5,243 bases of DNA from Eubacteriales bacterium (GTDB lineage: Bacteria > Bacillota > Clostridia > Peptostreptococcales > Anaerovoracaceae). Each line of letters starts with the position of its first letter. Within the stretch, counting starts at the first letter, position 1. Shown here one piece after another: positions 1-5,243 of this stretch. Under the pieces are notes generated by a model that had not been told where the DNA came from, searched no databases, and worked only from the letters and a program-made list of their open reading frames with translations. Where the stretch lies: contig JAQUYZ010000162.1 of NCBI GenBank assembly GCA_028691625.1, positions 1 through 5,243 of the forward strand, in the 5' to 3' direction. The position numbers and the translations under genes are program-made.

Positions 1-77
1 ATGTGATATTTTGTATTTACAACTAAATTATACCATATTTCGGTGAGGAGTTATATAGATAAACTTAAAACTAATTG

Positions 78-89
78 TTGAAATTTCAA
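78..89. promoter_or_regulatory. 12-bp perfect palindrome upstream of the permease gene
   Basis: TTGAAATTTCAA is a perfect 12-bp palindrome about 60 bp ahead of the permease start codon, within an AT-rich leader. It could be an operator for a dimeric regulator. A weak promoter candidate lies just downstream: TTGGAG at 95-100, 17 bases, then TAATAT at 118-123. If that promoter is real, the palindrome sits immediately upstream of the -35 box. The regulator is not identifiable. Short AT-rich palindromes can arise by chance, so this is tentative. The rest of 1-148 shows no convincing gene. Confidence 0.3.
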
Positions 90-131
90 TAGTTTTGGAG
101 TTTCGCAATTAACTAACTAATATATAGAAAG

Positions 132-138
132 AAAGGAG
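132..138 (+). promoter_or_regulatory. Ribosome binding site of the permease gene
   Basis: AAAGGAG is a near-complete Shine-Dalgarno sequence. The ten bases that separate it from the ATG at 149 are at the long end of the usual range. It supports 149 as the start rather than the internal ATG four codons later (MSKNM). Confidence 0.8.
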
Positions 139-148
139 TAGTATCACG

Positions 149-1591
149 ATGTCAAAAAACATGAATGAAAGCACGCTAAGTGCAGATCGCCTTCGCGGGA
201 ACATGGGCGTAGGCGCGCTTGTTATGTCCGTACTTGCTTTTTCCGGACCTTTGTTAACGGTATCAGCCTTTATTGCTCTTTATTATTCTCTGCTGGGACC
301 CGAGGCAGCTGGCGTGCCGGTAGTATACATATATGTAACGCTCGTATTGTTCTTCTTTGCCATAGGTTTCTCAAAGATGGGAACTGTTATGCAAAGGCCG
401 GGAGGTTTTTATACATATGTTACGGAGGGTCTTGGGCGCAATTTTGGATTGATGACAGCTGTTCTCGCATTAGGAGGCTATGTATTTATCGGACTTTTTG
501 CGCCGCCGTGTATTGCGCTTTATGCGCAAAATGCGATTGAAAATATTTTTCATGGCCCTCATATCCATTGGTATGCCATCGCGATTATTTCAGTGCTGAT
601 TACGACATTTTTTGCGTATAGGAAGATTGATTTATCTGCGGCAGTTTTATTTTGGGTTATGGTTTTTGAAAGTGCGGTTATCTTAATATTTGATGGTGTT
701 TGCTTTACACACGGAGGGGGATTTGAACCGGTATTGATCCCATCAATCGCAACGGATGGATTTGGAATCGTATTGCTGTTTGCAGTTGGTAACTTTTTTG
801 GGTTTGAGGCCACGGTCATTTATCGTGAAGAGTGCAGAAATCCGCAAAAGACAATTCCTCGGGCTACATTTATCGCGGTCATAGGAATCGGACTGTTTTA
901 TTTTCTTGCAGCATGGGCTTTCCTATCTTTTTATGGGGCAGACAAAGTGGCAGTTGCTTTAAGTGAGAATGCTGCGACAAGCTTCATGGACATATTGGCT
1001 ACTTTCAACAAGGGGTTTGCCGATGTAATATCATGTTTAATTGTGACCTCATTGCTTGCGTCACAGCTTTCCATACAGAATGTTGCAACGCGTTACCTGT
1101 ATTCCCTTGGAAAAGACAATGTGTTTCCATCGTTCCTTGGAAAAGTGCATAAAAAGCATTACTCACCATTTATGGCTGCAACTACAGTCGGAGTAGTATG
1201 GGCAATCGTACTCACAATTTTCCTGCCTACAGGCAAAGGCCCTGATTATCTGTATCCGTTATTTGCAGGGATCGGGGAATTCTTTCTTGTAATGATCGTA
1301 TTCCTTGCAAGCCTTGCTGTAATAGCTTATTTCAGAAAAAATAAACAATTTAATTTTTCATTAGGTACAACTTTAATTGCTCCAATTTTAGGAGCGATTG
1401 GCGTCGCGTTTGTATTGATAAAGGCGGTGCTTAATTTTACCGTTCTGACAAATGCTCCCGGTATTGTTTCGGTCTTGATATTCACTGCAATAATGCTGAT
1501 CGCGATAGGGGGCTACGCATATGCCAAATATTTGAAGAAGGCTAAACCTGAAATATATGGATGTATTGGACGCCAAGAGTTTACTGAGTAA
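149..1591 (+). CDS. APC superfamily amino acid permease
   Basis: This is an integral membrane transporter, most likely importing or exchanging an amino acid or related amine across the cytoplasmic membrane. The 480 residues match the usual APC family length of 450-500. About twelve hydrophobic segments can be read, near residues 21-48, 56-76, 98-125, 141-157, 162-182, 202-225, 239-262, 288-308, 341-360, 370-394, 406-428 and 437-460. Family hallmarks visible are the unwound glycine-rich first helix (FSGP, 31-34), PGGFYTYV (84-91), FGFEATVIYREE (217-228) followed by the RNPQKTIPRA loop (230-239), and RYLYSLGKDNVFPSFL (315-330), which resembles the APC cytoplasmic loop with R..y.lGrd..lP. The tail after residue 460 is short and polar. 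The substrate cannot be deduced from the sequence. The gene has its own ribosome binding site and a terminator after the stop, so it looks monocistronic, at least downstream. Its codons are more AT-rich than those of the surface protein gene that follows. Confidence 0.93.
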   Translation: MSKNMNESTLSADRLRGNMGVGALVMSVLAFSGPLLTVSAFIALYYSLLGPEAAGVPVVYIYVTLVLFFFAIGFSKMGTVMQRPGGFYTYVTEGLGRNFGLMTAVLALGGYVFIGLFAPPCIALYAQNAIENIFHGPHIHWYAIAIISVLITTFFAYRKIDLSAAVLFWVMVFESAVILIFDGVCFTHGGGFEPVLIPSIATDGFGIVLLFAVGNFFGFEATVIYREECRNPQKTIPRATFIAVIGIGLFYFLAAWAFLSFYGADKVAVALSENAATSFMDILATFNKGFADVISCLIVTSLLASQLSIQNVATRYLYSLGKDNVFPSFLGKVHKKHYSPFMAATTVGVVWAIVLTIFLPTGKGPDYLYPLFAGIGEFFLVMIVFLASLAVIAYFRKNKQFNFSLGTTLIAPILGAIGVAFVLIKAVLNFTVLTNAPGIVSVLIFTAIMLIAIGGYAYAKYLKKAKPEIYGCIGRQEFTE

Positions 1592-1614
1592 AAGGAAAAT
1601 GAAACACTCACTTT

Positions 1615-1650
1615 ACGGGGGCCAGATTTATCTGTCCCTCGTTTCTTCAT
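1615..1650 (+). terminator. Intrinsic terminator of the permease gene
   Basis: An eleven-pair hairpin begins 24 bases after the permease stop. The left arm at 1615-1626 (ACGGGGGCCAGA) pairs with the right arm at 1631-1642 (TCTGTCCCTCGT) around a TTTA loop, with one C/T mismatch and one G-T pair. The 3' side continues as a pyrimidine-rich stretch (TTTCTTCAT and on), weaker than an ideal U tract but adequate. The hairpin separates the permease from the surface protein gene. Confidence 0.75.
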
Positions 1651-1682
1651 GCTTTCTCTGCTTTTCTATCTATAGAATCGAG

Positions 1683-1705
1683 ATAACAATAGGAATAATT
1701 GTTAT
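1683..1705. promoter_or_regulatory. Perfect 8-bp inverted repeat, possible operator
   Basis: ATAACAAT at 1683-1690 and ATTGTTAT at 1698-1705 are exact reverse complements separated by seven bases. The stem is purely AT-rich apart from one G-C pair, so it is too weak for a terminator and no T run follows. The form suits a dimeric repressor site, about 140 bp ahead of the surface protein start. No regulator is encoded nearby, and chance is possible in such AT-rich DNA. Confidence 0.35.
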
Positions 1706-1720
1706 TATAAGGATTATTTG

Positions 1721-1749
1721 TTGAATCATATCGTAATAAAGCGTAAACT
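1721..1749 (+). promoter_or_regulatory. Weak candidate promoter for the surface protein gene
   Basis: TTGAAT at 1721-1726 and TAAACT at 1744-1749 are spaced by exactly 17 bases, and each matches four of six positions of the vegetative sigma consensus. This would give an untranslated leader of roughly 90 bases. It competes with the perfect TTGACA at 1769-1774, which lacks a clear -10 partner. The true start of transcription is not settled by the sequence. Confidence 0.3.
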
Positions 1750-1768
1750 GTAAATAAACGAAAAAAAT

Positions 1769-1800
1769 TTGACAATACTGATCAGCATTACATCCTGTCA
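1769..1800. promoter_or_regulatory. Consensus -35 box and inverted TGACA/TGTCA arms
   Basis: A perfect TTGACA at 1769-1774 follows an A tract (1761-1767). TGACA (1770-1774) is mirrored by TGTCA at 1796-1800, and an 8-bp palindrome CTGATCAG (1778-1785) lies between them, though not at the centre. The bases 16-18 after TTGACA (around CATCCT) make a poor -10, and TAAAAT at 1803-1808 is too far away (28 bases). It is either a promoter needing an activator or a protein-binding site; I cannot tell which. Confidence 0.3.
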
Positions 1801-1834
1801 GTTAAAATGATACACAAACCAAGCAACAGTAAAG

Positions 1835-1840
1835 AAAGGA
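1835..1840 (+). promoter_or_regulatory. Ribosome binding site of the surface protein gene
   Basis: AAAGGA ends six bases before the ATG at 1847, which is good spacing. It fixes this start, and the signal peptide that follows directly agrees. Confidence 0.8.
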
Positions 1841-1846
1841 TTAAAA

Positions 1847-1930
1847 ATGAAAAGAGATAACAGGCAGGTAATCGTATTTATCCTCGTACTGACTTTGACT
1901 TTCTCATGCTTTATTCCTCAAGCGTCAGCA
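1847..1930 (+). other. Signal peptide, residues 1-28
   Basis: The n-region is MKRDNR, the hydrophobic core spans residues 8-23, and A-S-A at 26-28 fits signal peptidase I cleavage before LEDG. Cys21 lies inside the core but lacks a proper lipobox (TFSC), so a lipoprotein is unlikely. This predicts export by the Sec pathway. Confidence 0.85.
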
Positions 1931-4900
1931 TTGGAGGACGGATCATCGGTGACGGCCGGCGTATCGAATGCGGAAAAACCATTGAAGGATGTCAAAGGGC
2001 ACTGGGGTGAAGGAGTCATACAAAAGGCCATTGGGTATGGTTTCGTGCAAGGCTATAACGACGGAACTTTCCGGCCGGACAAGCCCGTCAGCCGAGCCGA
2101 ATTTGTCACAATGGTGAATAAGGCGCTGAAACTCAGAGCAGAAAACACACAGAAACTACTCTATTCTGACGTAAGGGATTCAGACTGGTTTAACAAGGAA
2201 ATCCAGAAAGCAAGCTATGCAAGATATGTAAGCGGGATAGATGAATCTACCTTTATGCCGATGAGAGAAATCACGCGCCAGGAAGCGGCCGTGATGCTGG
2301 CAAGAATTCTGCCAAAAGATGGGTCGGTAAGTGATCAGGTTCTGAACGGATATAAGGATGCAGATCAGATTTCGCCTTGGGCAAAATCCGCAGTAGCGAT
2401 GGTGGTCGGCAAGAGCTATTTAAGCGGATACAGCCCCGATAAGCTTGGGCCCAAAGCGACTTTGAGCAGAGCGGAAGCGGCAAAAATAATTGGTCTCATT
2501 CTGGATAAGGAGACCATAGTCAGAGAAGATGTTTCAGTTAAATCAGCCAATGAGACTTTAAAAGGCAAAATCTATGTAGGTGACATTACGATAGAAAAGT
2601 CAGTGGGTGAAGGCGACGCAGCACTGGAAAATATCACCGCACTATCCAAGGTCTATGTCATTGGAGGCGGCACCAACACCATAAAGGTCAGCAACTCTAC
2701 CATCATACAACTTGTCATCTGCAAGGAAGGAACAAAGGTAAGAGTCCTTTCCGGCGGAGAAACAAGCATATATAATGCTTTTGTATTCAACGGAAACTAT
2801 CTGGCGGACATCGGCGAAGGAAATGCTGAAACGGGAGCAGGGAGCTATTTCACTGTGATCAGAGTAAATGGCAGCATCAGTGCGGAAATTGCAATCAGAA
2901 TAGCAGATGAAATTGCCAAGCAACTGGATAGCTCTGGACAAATCTCTCAAGTCCAATTGAAAGCTGCCCTCGCGGCAGTGACAGAAGGATACGAAATCTC
3001 AATAGACAGCAATGGAAGTCTGGAAGTAAATTTGCCCAAAAACATTCAAATAAAAAATAAAAATGGCTCCGGTTCAGATTTAATTTACTTGACCATCAAT
3101 GGCAAGACGGCCACTCTATCAAATCTGGGTGGAAGCTGTCCCTGCGGGCTTTCTTTTACAAGCCCCGGTGCGTTTACGAAAATGATCACCTTCTATCCGA
3201 GCGGCGACGCGGCCAACACAGTCACAGCGTTTGCTATCTATACGGAAGCACAGCTTCAACATTTGGCAATGCATCCCGACAGTAACGCTTTTCTGATGAA
3301 TGACCTTGATTTTACGGAATACGCAAATGGCAGCGGCGACATGTCTGCCCCGATGGGAGCGCTGAAGATTGCAGATCAGGCAGGTCTTTATACGGCAGGA
3401 TATGATATCAGCGATTTTGAAACCGGTAAATTTGTTCCGATCGGGACGCAATCACACCCATATAACGGCAACTTCTACGGTAACGGTAAAGTTATCTCCG
3501 GGTTGATTGTGAGCTGCGGTTCGATCACTGGTATCGGCCTTTTCGGTTTTACTTCAGGAGCCGCAATTAACGGTCTCACCGTCAGTGGCGGATCAATTAC
3601 AGGAGATCAAGCCGTTGGAGCTATCGTTGGAGCAGCACGGGGCGGAACAATAGAGCATTGCAGAAACAGTGCGGCAGTAACCGGTTCTTACGGTGTCGGC
3701 GGCGTAGCCGGAGTAAATTATAGAAACGACATCTTAAATTCCGGCAATACCGGATCGGTTTTGGGAGAAGAGAGCGTCGGCGGAGTAGTTGGATCAAATG
3801 AGAAAAGCGATATCTTGAACTCCGGCAATACCGGATCGGTTTCGGGAGACGAGGAAGTCGGCGGGGTGGGTGGATATAATAGAGGAGATGTCGGTGGAAT
3901 GGAGAACTGCTTCAACACCGGGGCAGTCTCGGGAACCGATTGCGTTGGAGGTGTTGCCGGATATGCTTCCTATATCTCCCCGATTAGAAACACGTATAAC
4001 ACGGGAGTCATCTCGGGAAGCGAACACGTTGGAGGTGTAGTTGGAGACCTTACTGCCTGCACCATTTTAACTTCCTATAACACAGGAATTTATTCCGGAA
4101 ATAACTATGTGGGAGGCGGGGTCGGTTATTGCGAAGACGACAGTGACAGCAACTGCTATTGGCTGGAGGGCCTAAATGCAAGCGGGATAGGTGAAAGCTC
4201 GGTTGGCGCAGAGACTGCCTTTCACGATTCCGACCCGGCACTTGCCGGGGTATACTCCAGAATAGCAGCGATTGCATCAAGTAATGGCATTGATGTAGTC
4301 GGGGCTGTAAGCAGAATTGATTTCGGAAACGGCGATATGATTCCTTTTGCTTTTAATCCTCTGCAGGGCTCGTATACAACCTCGGCCTCAAGCTTAATGA
4401 TAACCATCAGTGCTATTTCCGGCACATCAATCACAGTGGAAAGCGGTACCTCCTTATCAGAAATAATATCCTCCGGCGGAATTGTAATAGAACCAACCGT
4501 CCTCGGAGGAAATGTGTATGATCTGGAAAGCCTCTCGCCCGGCACATGGGTGCTGATCAAGGCAGTAAATGAAGAATCGGCAAAAACAAGATATTATACC
4601 CTGTTCATCAAACCAACCGTGGATACGATGACGATCATGGGAAATCCAGCAGTCATAGCGACTGTTACAGACAGCCATTGCTCCTGCGGACTGCCTTTAT
4701 CAAGTCCCGGCGCATTTACAAAGGAAGTCATCTTCTATCCCGACAGTGAGGCGGTCAGTACAATAAAAGGAGTCGCCATCTATACGGAAGCCCAGCTTCA
4801 GCATCTGGCAGTTCACCGTAACAGCGATGCGATTCTTATGAACGACCTAGACTTTTCGCAGTACGAAGCCGGCAGCAGTGACCCGGCCACGCCGATGGGA

Positions 4901-5243
4901 GCGCTGAAGGCGGCAGAACAGGCAGGACTCTATACGGGGGGACATGATATCAACGGTTTTGAAACCGGTAAATTTGTTCCGATCGGGTACTCCGACAGCC
5001 GATACAGTGTTGGACAAGCCTATACCGGATCATTCTACGGGAATGGCAAGGTCATCTCCGGATTGACAGTGAACAGTCCTTTGATCAATTATATCGGATT
5101 ATTCGGTTATACTTACCAAGCCGATATCACCGATGTGACCATCAGCGGCGGATCCATCACAGGAAAGCTATACGTTGGAGCGGTAGCCGGAATGACATAC
5201 GGAGGATCCATAGACAACTGCAGCAACAGTGCGGCAGTTTCCG
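1847..5243 (+). CDS. SLH-anchored, GLUG-repeat cell-surface protein, 3' end missing
   Basis: An open frame of 1132 codons runs without a stop to the window edge, so this is the N-terminal part of a larger protein. Residues 1-28 are a signal peptide (basic MKRDNR, hydrophobic 8-23, ASA cleavage site). Three SLH domains follow (about 46-96, 105-155, 168-216), which in this family bind pyruvylated secondary cell-wall polymer. Residues 236-305 resemble a beta-solenoid linker, and 306-425 are unassigned. Module 1 (429-613) has a CPCG pair, a conserved lead-in and GNGKVISGL. Eight GLUG-type repeats span about 561-773, and residues 838-923 look like a beta-sandwich domain. Module 2 starts at 943 and is cut off. 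The likely location is the outer cell wall or S-layer, with an adhesive or structural role by inference. No protease or glycosidase active-site motif is recognisable in the part seen. An S-layer-associated enzyme remains possible if a catalytic domain lies beyond the window. Confidence 0.9.
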   Translation, partial: MKRDNRQVIVFILVLTLTFSCFIPQASALEDGSSVTAGVSNAEKPLKDVKGHWGEGVIQKAIGYGFVQGYNDGTFRPDKPVSRAEFVTMVNKALKLRAENTQKLLYSDVRDSDWFNKEIQKASYARYVSGIDESTFMPMREITRQEAAVMLARILPKDGSVSDQVLNGYKDADQISPWAKSAVAMVVGKSYLSGYSPDKLGPKATLSRAEAAKIIGLILDKETIVREDVSVKSANETLKGKIYVGDITIEKSVGEGDAALENITALSKVYVIGGGTNTIKVSNSTIIQLVICKEGTKVRVLSGGETSIYNAFVFNGNYLADIGEGNAETGAGSYFTVIRVNGSISAEIAIRIADEIAKQLDSSGQISQVQLKAALAAVTEGYEISIDSNGSLEVNLPKNIQIKNKNGSGSDLIYLTINGKTATLSNLGGSCPCGLSFTSPGAFTKMITFYPSGDAANTVTAFAIYTEAQLQHLAMHPDSNAFLMNDLDFTEYANGSGDMSAPMGALKIADQAGLYTAGYDISDFETGKFVPIGTQSHPYNGNFYGNGKVISGLIVSCGSITGIGLFGFTSGAAINGLTVSGGSITGDQAVGAIVGAARGGTIEHCRNSAAVTGSYGVGGVAGVNYRNDILNSGNTGSVLGEESVGGVVGSNEKSDILNSGNTGSVSGDEEVGGVGGYNRGDVGGMENCFNTGAVSGTDCVGGVAGYASYISPIRNTYNTGVISGSEHVGGVVGDLTACTILTSYNTGIYSGNNYVGGGVGYCEDDSDSNCYWLEGLNASGIGESSVGAETAFHDSDPALAGVYSRIAAIASSNGIDVVGAVSRIDFGNGDMIPFAFNPLQGSYTTSASSLMITISAISGTSITVESGTSLSEIISSGGIVIEPTVLGGNVYDLESLSPGTWVLIKAVNEESAKTRYYTLFIKPTVDTMTIMGNPAVIATVTDSHCSCGLPLSSPGAFTKEVIFYPDSEAVSTIKGVAIYTEAQLQHLAVHRNSDAILMNDLDFSQYEAGSSDPATPMGALKAAEQAGLYTGGHDINGFETGKFVPIGYSDSRYSVGQAYTGSFYGNGKVISGLTVNSPLINYIGLFGYTYQADITDVTISGGSITGKLYVGAVAGMTYGGSIDNCSNSAAVS
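1982..2494 (+). other. Three SLH domains, residues 46-216
   Basis: Domain 1 (46-96) is textbook: DVKGHW, then GYNDGTFRPDKPVSRAEF. Domain 2 (105-155) has YSDVRDSDWF and ITRQEAAVML, with its GYxDGTFxP replaced by GIDESTFMP. Domain 3 (168-216) has YKDADQISPWAK and LSRAEAAKI, but the DGTF turn is altered to SPDKLGPKA. The TRAE-like motif, known in the family to contact the pyruvylated polymer, reads SRAE, TRQE and SRAE, so all three domains may be competent. N-terminal placement right after the signal peptide is common for S-layer-associated proteins. Confidence 0.92.
2552..2761 (+). other. Beta-solenoid-like linker, residues 236-305
   Basis: The pattern of residues 236-305 (ETLKGKIYVGDITIEKSV, then ALENITALSKVYVIGGGTN, IKVSNSTI, CKEGTKVRVLSGGET) resembles a segment often found after SLH domains in Paenibacillus and clostridial surface proteins. 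There, short strands of the form 'vtL.nvtv.g.lyv.GGG.nsI.l.ns.i..v.v.k..g.vrv...G.t' suggest a right-handed beta helix. The assignment rests on remembered family patterns. It may act as a rigid spacer lifting the repeats off the wall. Confidence 0.5.
3131..3685 (+). repeat. Repeat module copy 1, residues 429-613
   Basis: This module opens with CPCGL, SPGAFTK and FYP, then AIYTEAQLQHLA, LMNDLDF, PMGALK, FETGKFVPIG and FYGNGKVISGL, and leads into the first GLUG repeats (GSITG, NSAAV). The lead-in AIYT.aqLqhLa...LmnDlDf...PIG...F.GnGk.I.gL is typical of the start of GLUG-bearing, beta-helix-like regions. Copy 2 recurs 514 residues later. Over residues 431-533 I count about two thirds identity between copies. 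Confidence 0.9.
3527..4165 (+). repeat. Array of eight GLUG-type repeats, residues 561-773
   Basis: Each unit has the form (V/I)GG(V/I)(V/A)G, a short turn, then I..C/SyNTG.VsG, matching the GLUG motif. Units start at residues 563, 590, 617, 644, 671, 700, 728 and 755, so the period is 27 residues (81 bp) with small insertions in units 5 and 6 (29 and 28). The first unit is IGLFG and the last ends with NCYWL, a common cap after GLUG arrays. The regular spacing and glycine turns suggest a beta-solenoid. GLUG motifs occur in bacterial surface proteins and M26 IgA proteases; their function is poorly defined. Confidence 0.88.
3740..3842 (+). repeat. 22-bp perfect direct repeats within the GLUG array
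   Basis: Positions 3740-3761 and 3821-3842 are identical over 22 bases and lie exactly 81 bp apart, one GLUG unit. They encode the same peptide core, SGNTGSV, within DILNSGNTGSV at residues 628-638 and 655-665. The similarity continues more loosely on both sides, indicating a fairly recent single-unit duplication or ongoing homogenisation. Confidence 0.85.
4358..4615 (+). other. Putative beta-sandwich (cadherin-like) segment, residues 838-923
   Basis: Residues 838-923 alternate hydrophobic and polar residues (LMITISAIS, SITVESGTSL, GIVIEPTV). They end with SPGTWVLIKAVNEESAKTRY and then YTLFIKP, a finish like that of bacterial cadherin-like or Ig-like beta-sandwich domains ('G.n.i.i.V.aedg....Yti.i'). 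It sits between the GLUG array and the second module, where a spacer domain is plausible. The fold is inferred from pattern only. Confidence 0.4.
4673..5243 (+). repeat. Repeat module copy 2, residues 943-1132, truncated by the window
   Basis: This repeats module 1 in the same order: CSCGL, SPGAFTK, FYP, AIYTEAQLQHLA, LMNDLDF, PMGALK, FETGKFVPIG, FYGNGKVISGL, IGLFG, SGGSITG, NSAAV. Offset from copy 1 is 514 residues up to PIG, then 520 because copy 2 has six extra residues at about 1048-1058 (SDSRYSVGQA region). Positions 4957-4987 match 3415-3445 perfectly over 31 bases. Copy 2 has reached its second GLUG unit (V1110) at the edge, so another GLUG array probably follows. Confidence 0.88.

Noticed and set aside
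559..1576. Reverse-strand open frames of 86 and 62 codons within the permease
   Set aside because: They are fully contained in a well-supported transporter gene and have no recognisable protein features.
1807..1860. A 17-codon frame (MIHKPSNSK...) overlapping the start of the surface protein gene, which could be a leader peptide
   Set aside because: There is no Shine-Dalgarno sequence ahead of its ATG, the peptide has no regulatory codon run, and the good ribosome binding site at 1835 serves the ATG at 1847.
1847..1930. Lipoprotein signal with Cys21 as the modified cysteine
   Set aside because: The residues before Cys21 are TFS, which does not fit the lipobox, and a good A-S-A signal peptidase I site follows at 26-28.
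3740..3842. CRISPR-like direct repeats
   Set aside because: Only two copies 81 bp apart are exact, they are in a coding frame, and they match the period of the protein repeat.
2271..4678. Several reverse-strand open frames of 66-112 codons
   Set aside because: They lie inside the long forward frame, lack ribosome binding sites and show low-complexity or implausible composition (for example proline/serine-rich complements of the glycine repeats). They are shadows of the surface protein gene.
149..5243. Permease and surface protein as one operon
   Set aside because: A terminator hairpin with a pyrimidine-rich tail and a 255-bp spacer with promoter-like elements separate them, and their functions do not obviously connect.

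Overview
The window reads as chromosomal DNA from a low-to-moderate GC Gram-positive bacterium of the Firmicutes, either a clostridial anaerobe or a Paenibacillus-like bacillus. The evidence is strong AAAGGAG-type ribosome binding sites, AT-rich spacers, and a secreted protein carrying three S-layer homology (SLH) domains, the usual anchor to the secondary cell-wall polymer in such cells. The species cannot be fixed from the sequence alone.

Layout: positions 1-148 are an AT-rich leader with a 12-bp palindrome and a ribosome binding site. Positions 149-1591 encode a complete 480-residue amino acid permease of the APC superfamily. Positions 1592-1846 are a spacer holding a convincing intrinsic terminator, a perfect 8-bp inverted repeat and ambiguous promoter-like elements. 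From 1847 to the right edge (5243) one frame stays open for 1132 codons with no stop. It encodes the N-terminal part of a very large exported surface protein. In order it has a signal peptide, three SLH domains, a segment resembling a beta-solenoid linker, a first repeat module with a CxCG pair and a conserved lead-in, an array of eight GLUG-type repeats of about 27 residues, and a beta-sandwich-like segment. A second copy of the module then begins and is cut by the window end.

Both genes point the same way, but the terminator and 255-bp spacer suggest they are transcribed separately. I see no functional link beyond both being envelope proteins: the permease in the membrane, the SLH protein probably on the wall. 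The most noteworthy content is the modular architecture of the surface protein. A duplication offset by 514 residues (1542 bp) includes a 31-bp perfect direct repeat, and the GLUG array has an 81-bp DNA period. Both could drive in-frame length variation. I found no RNA gene, CRISPR array, insertion sequence or defence system.
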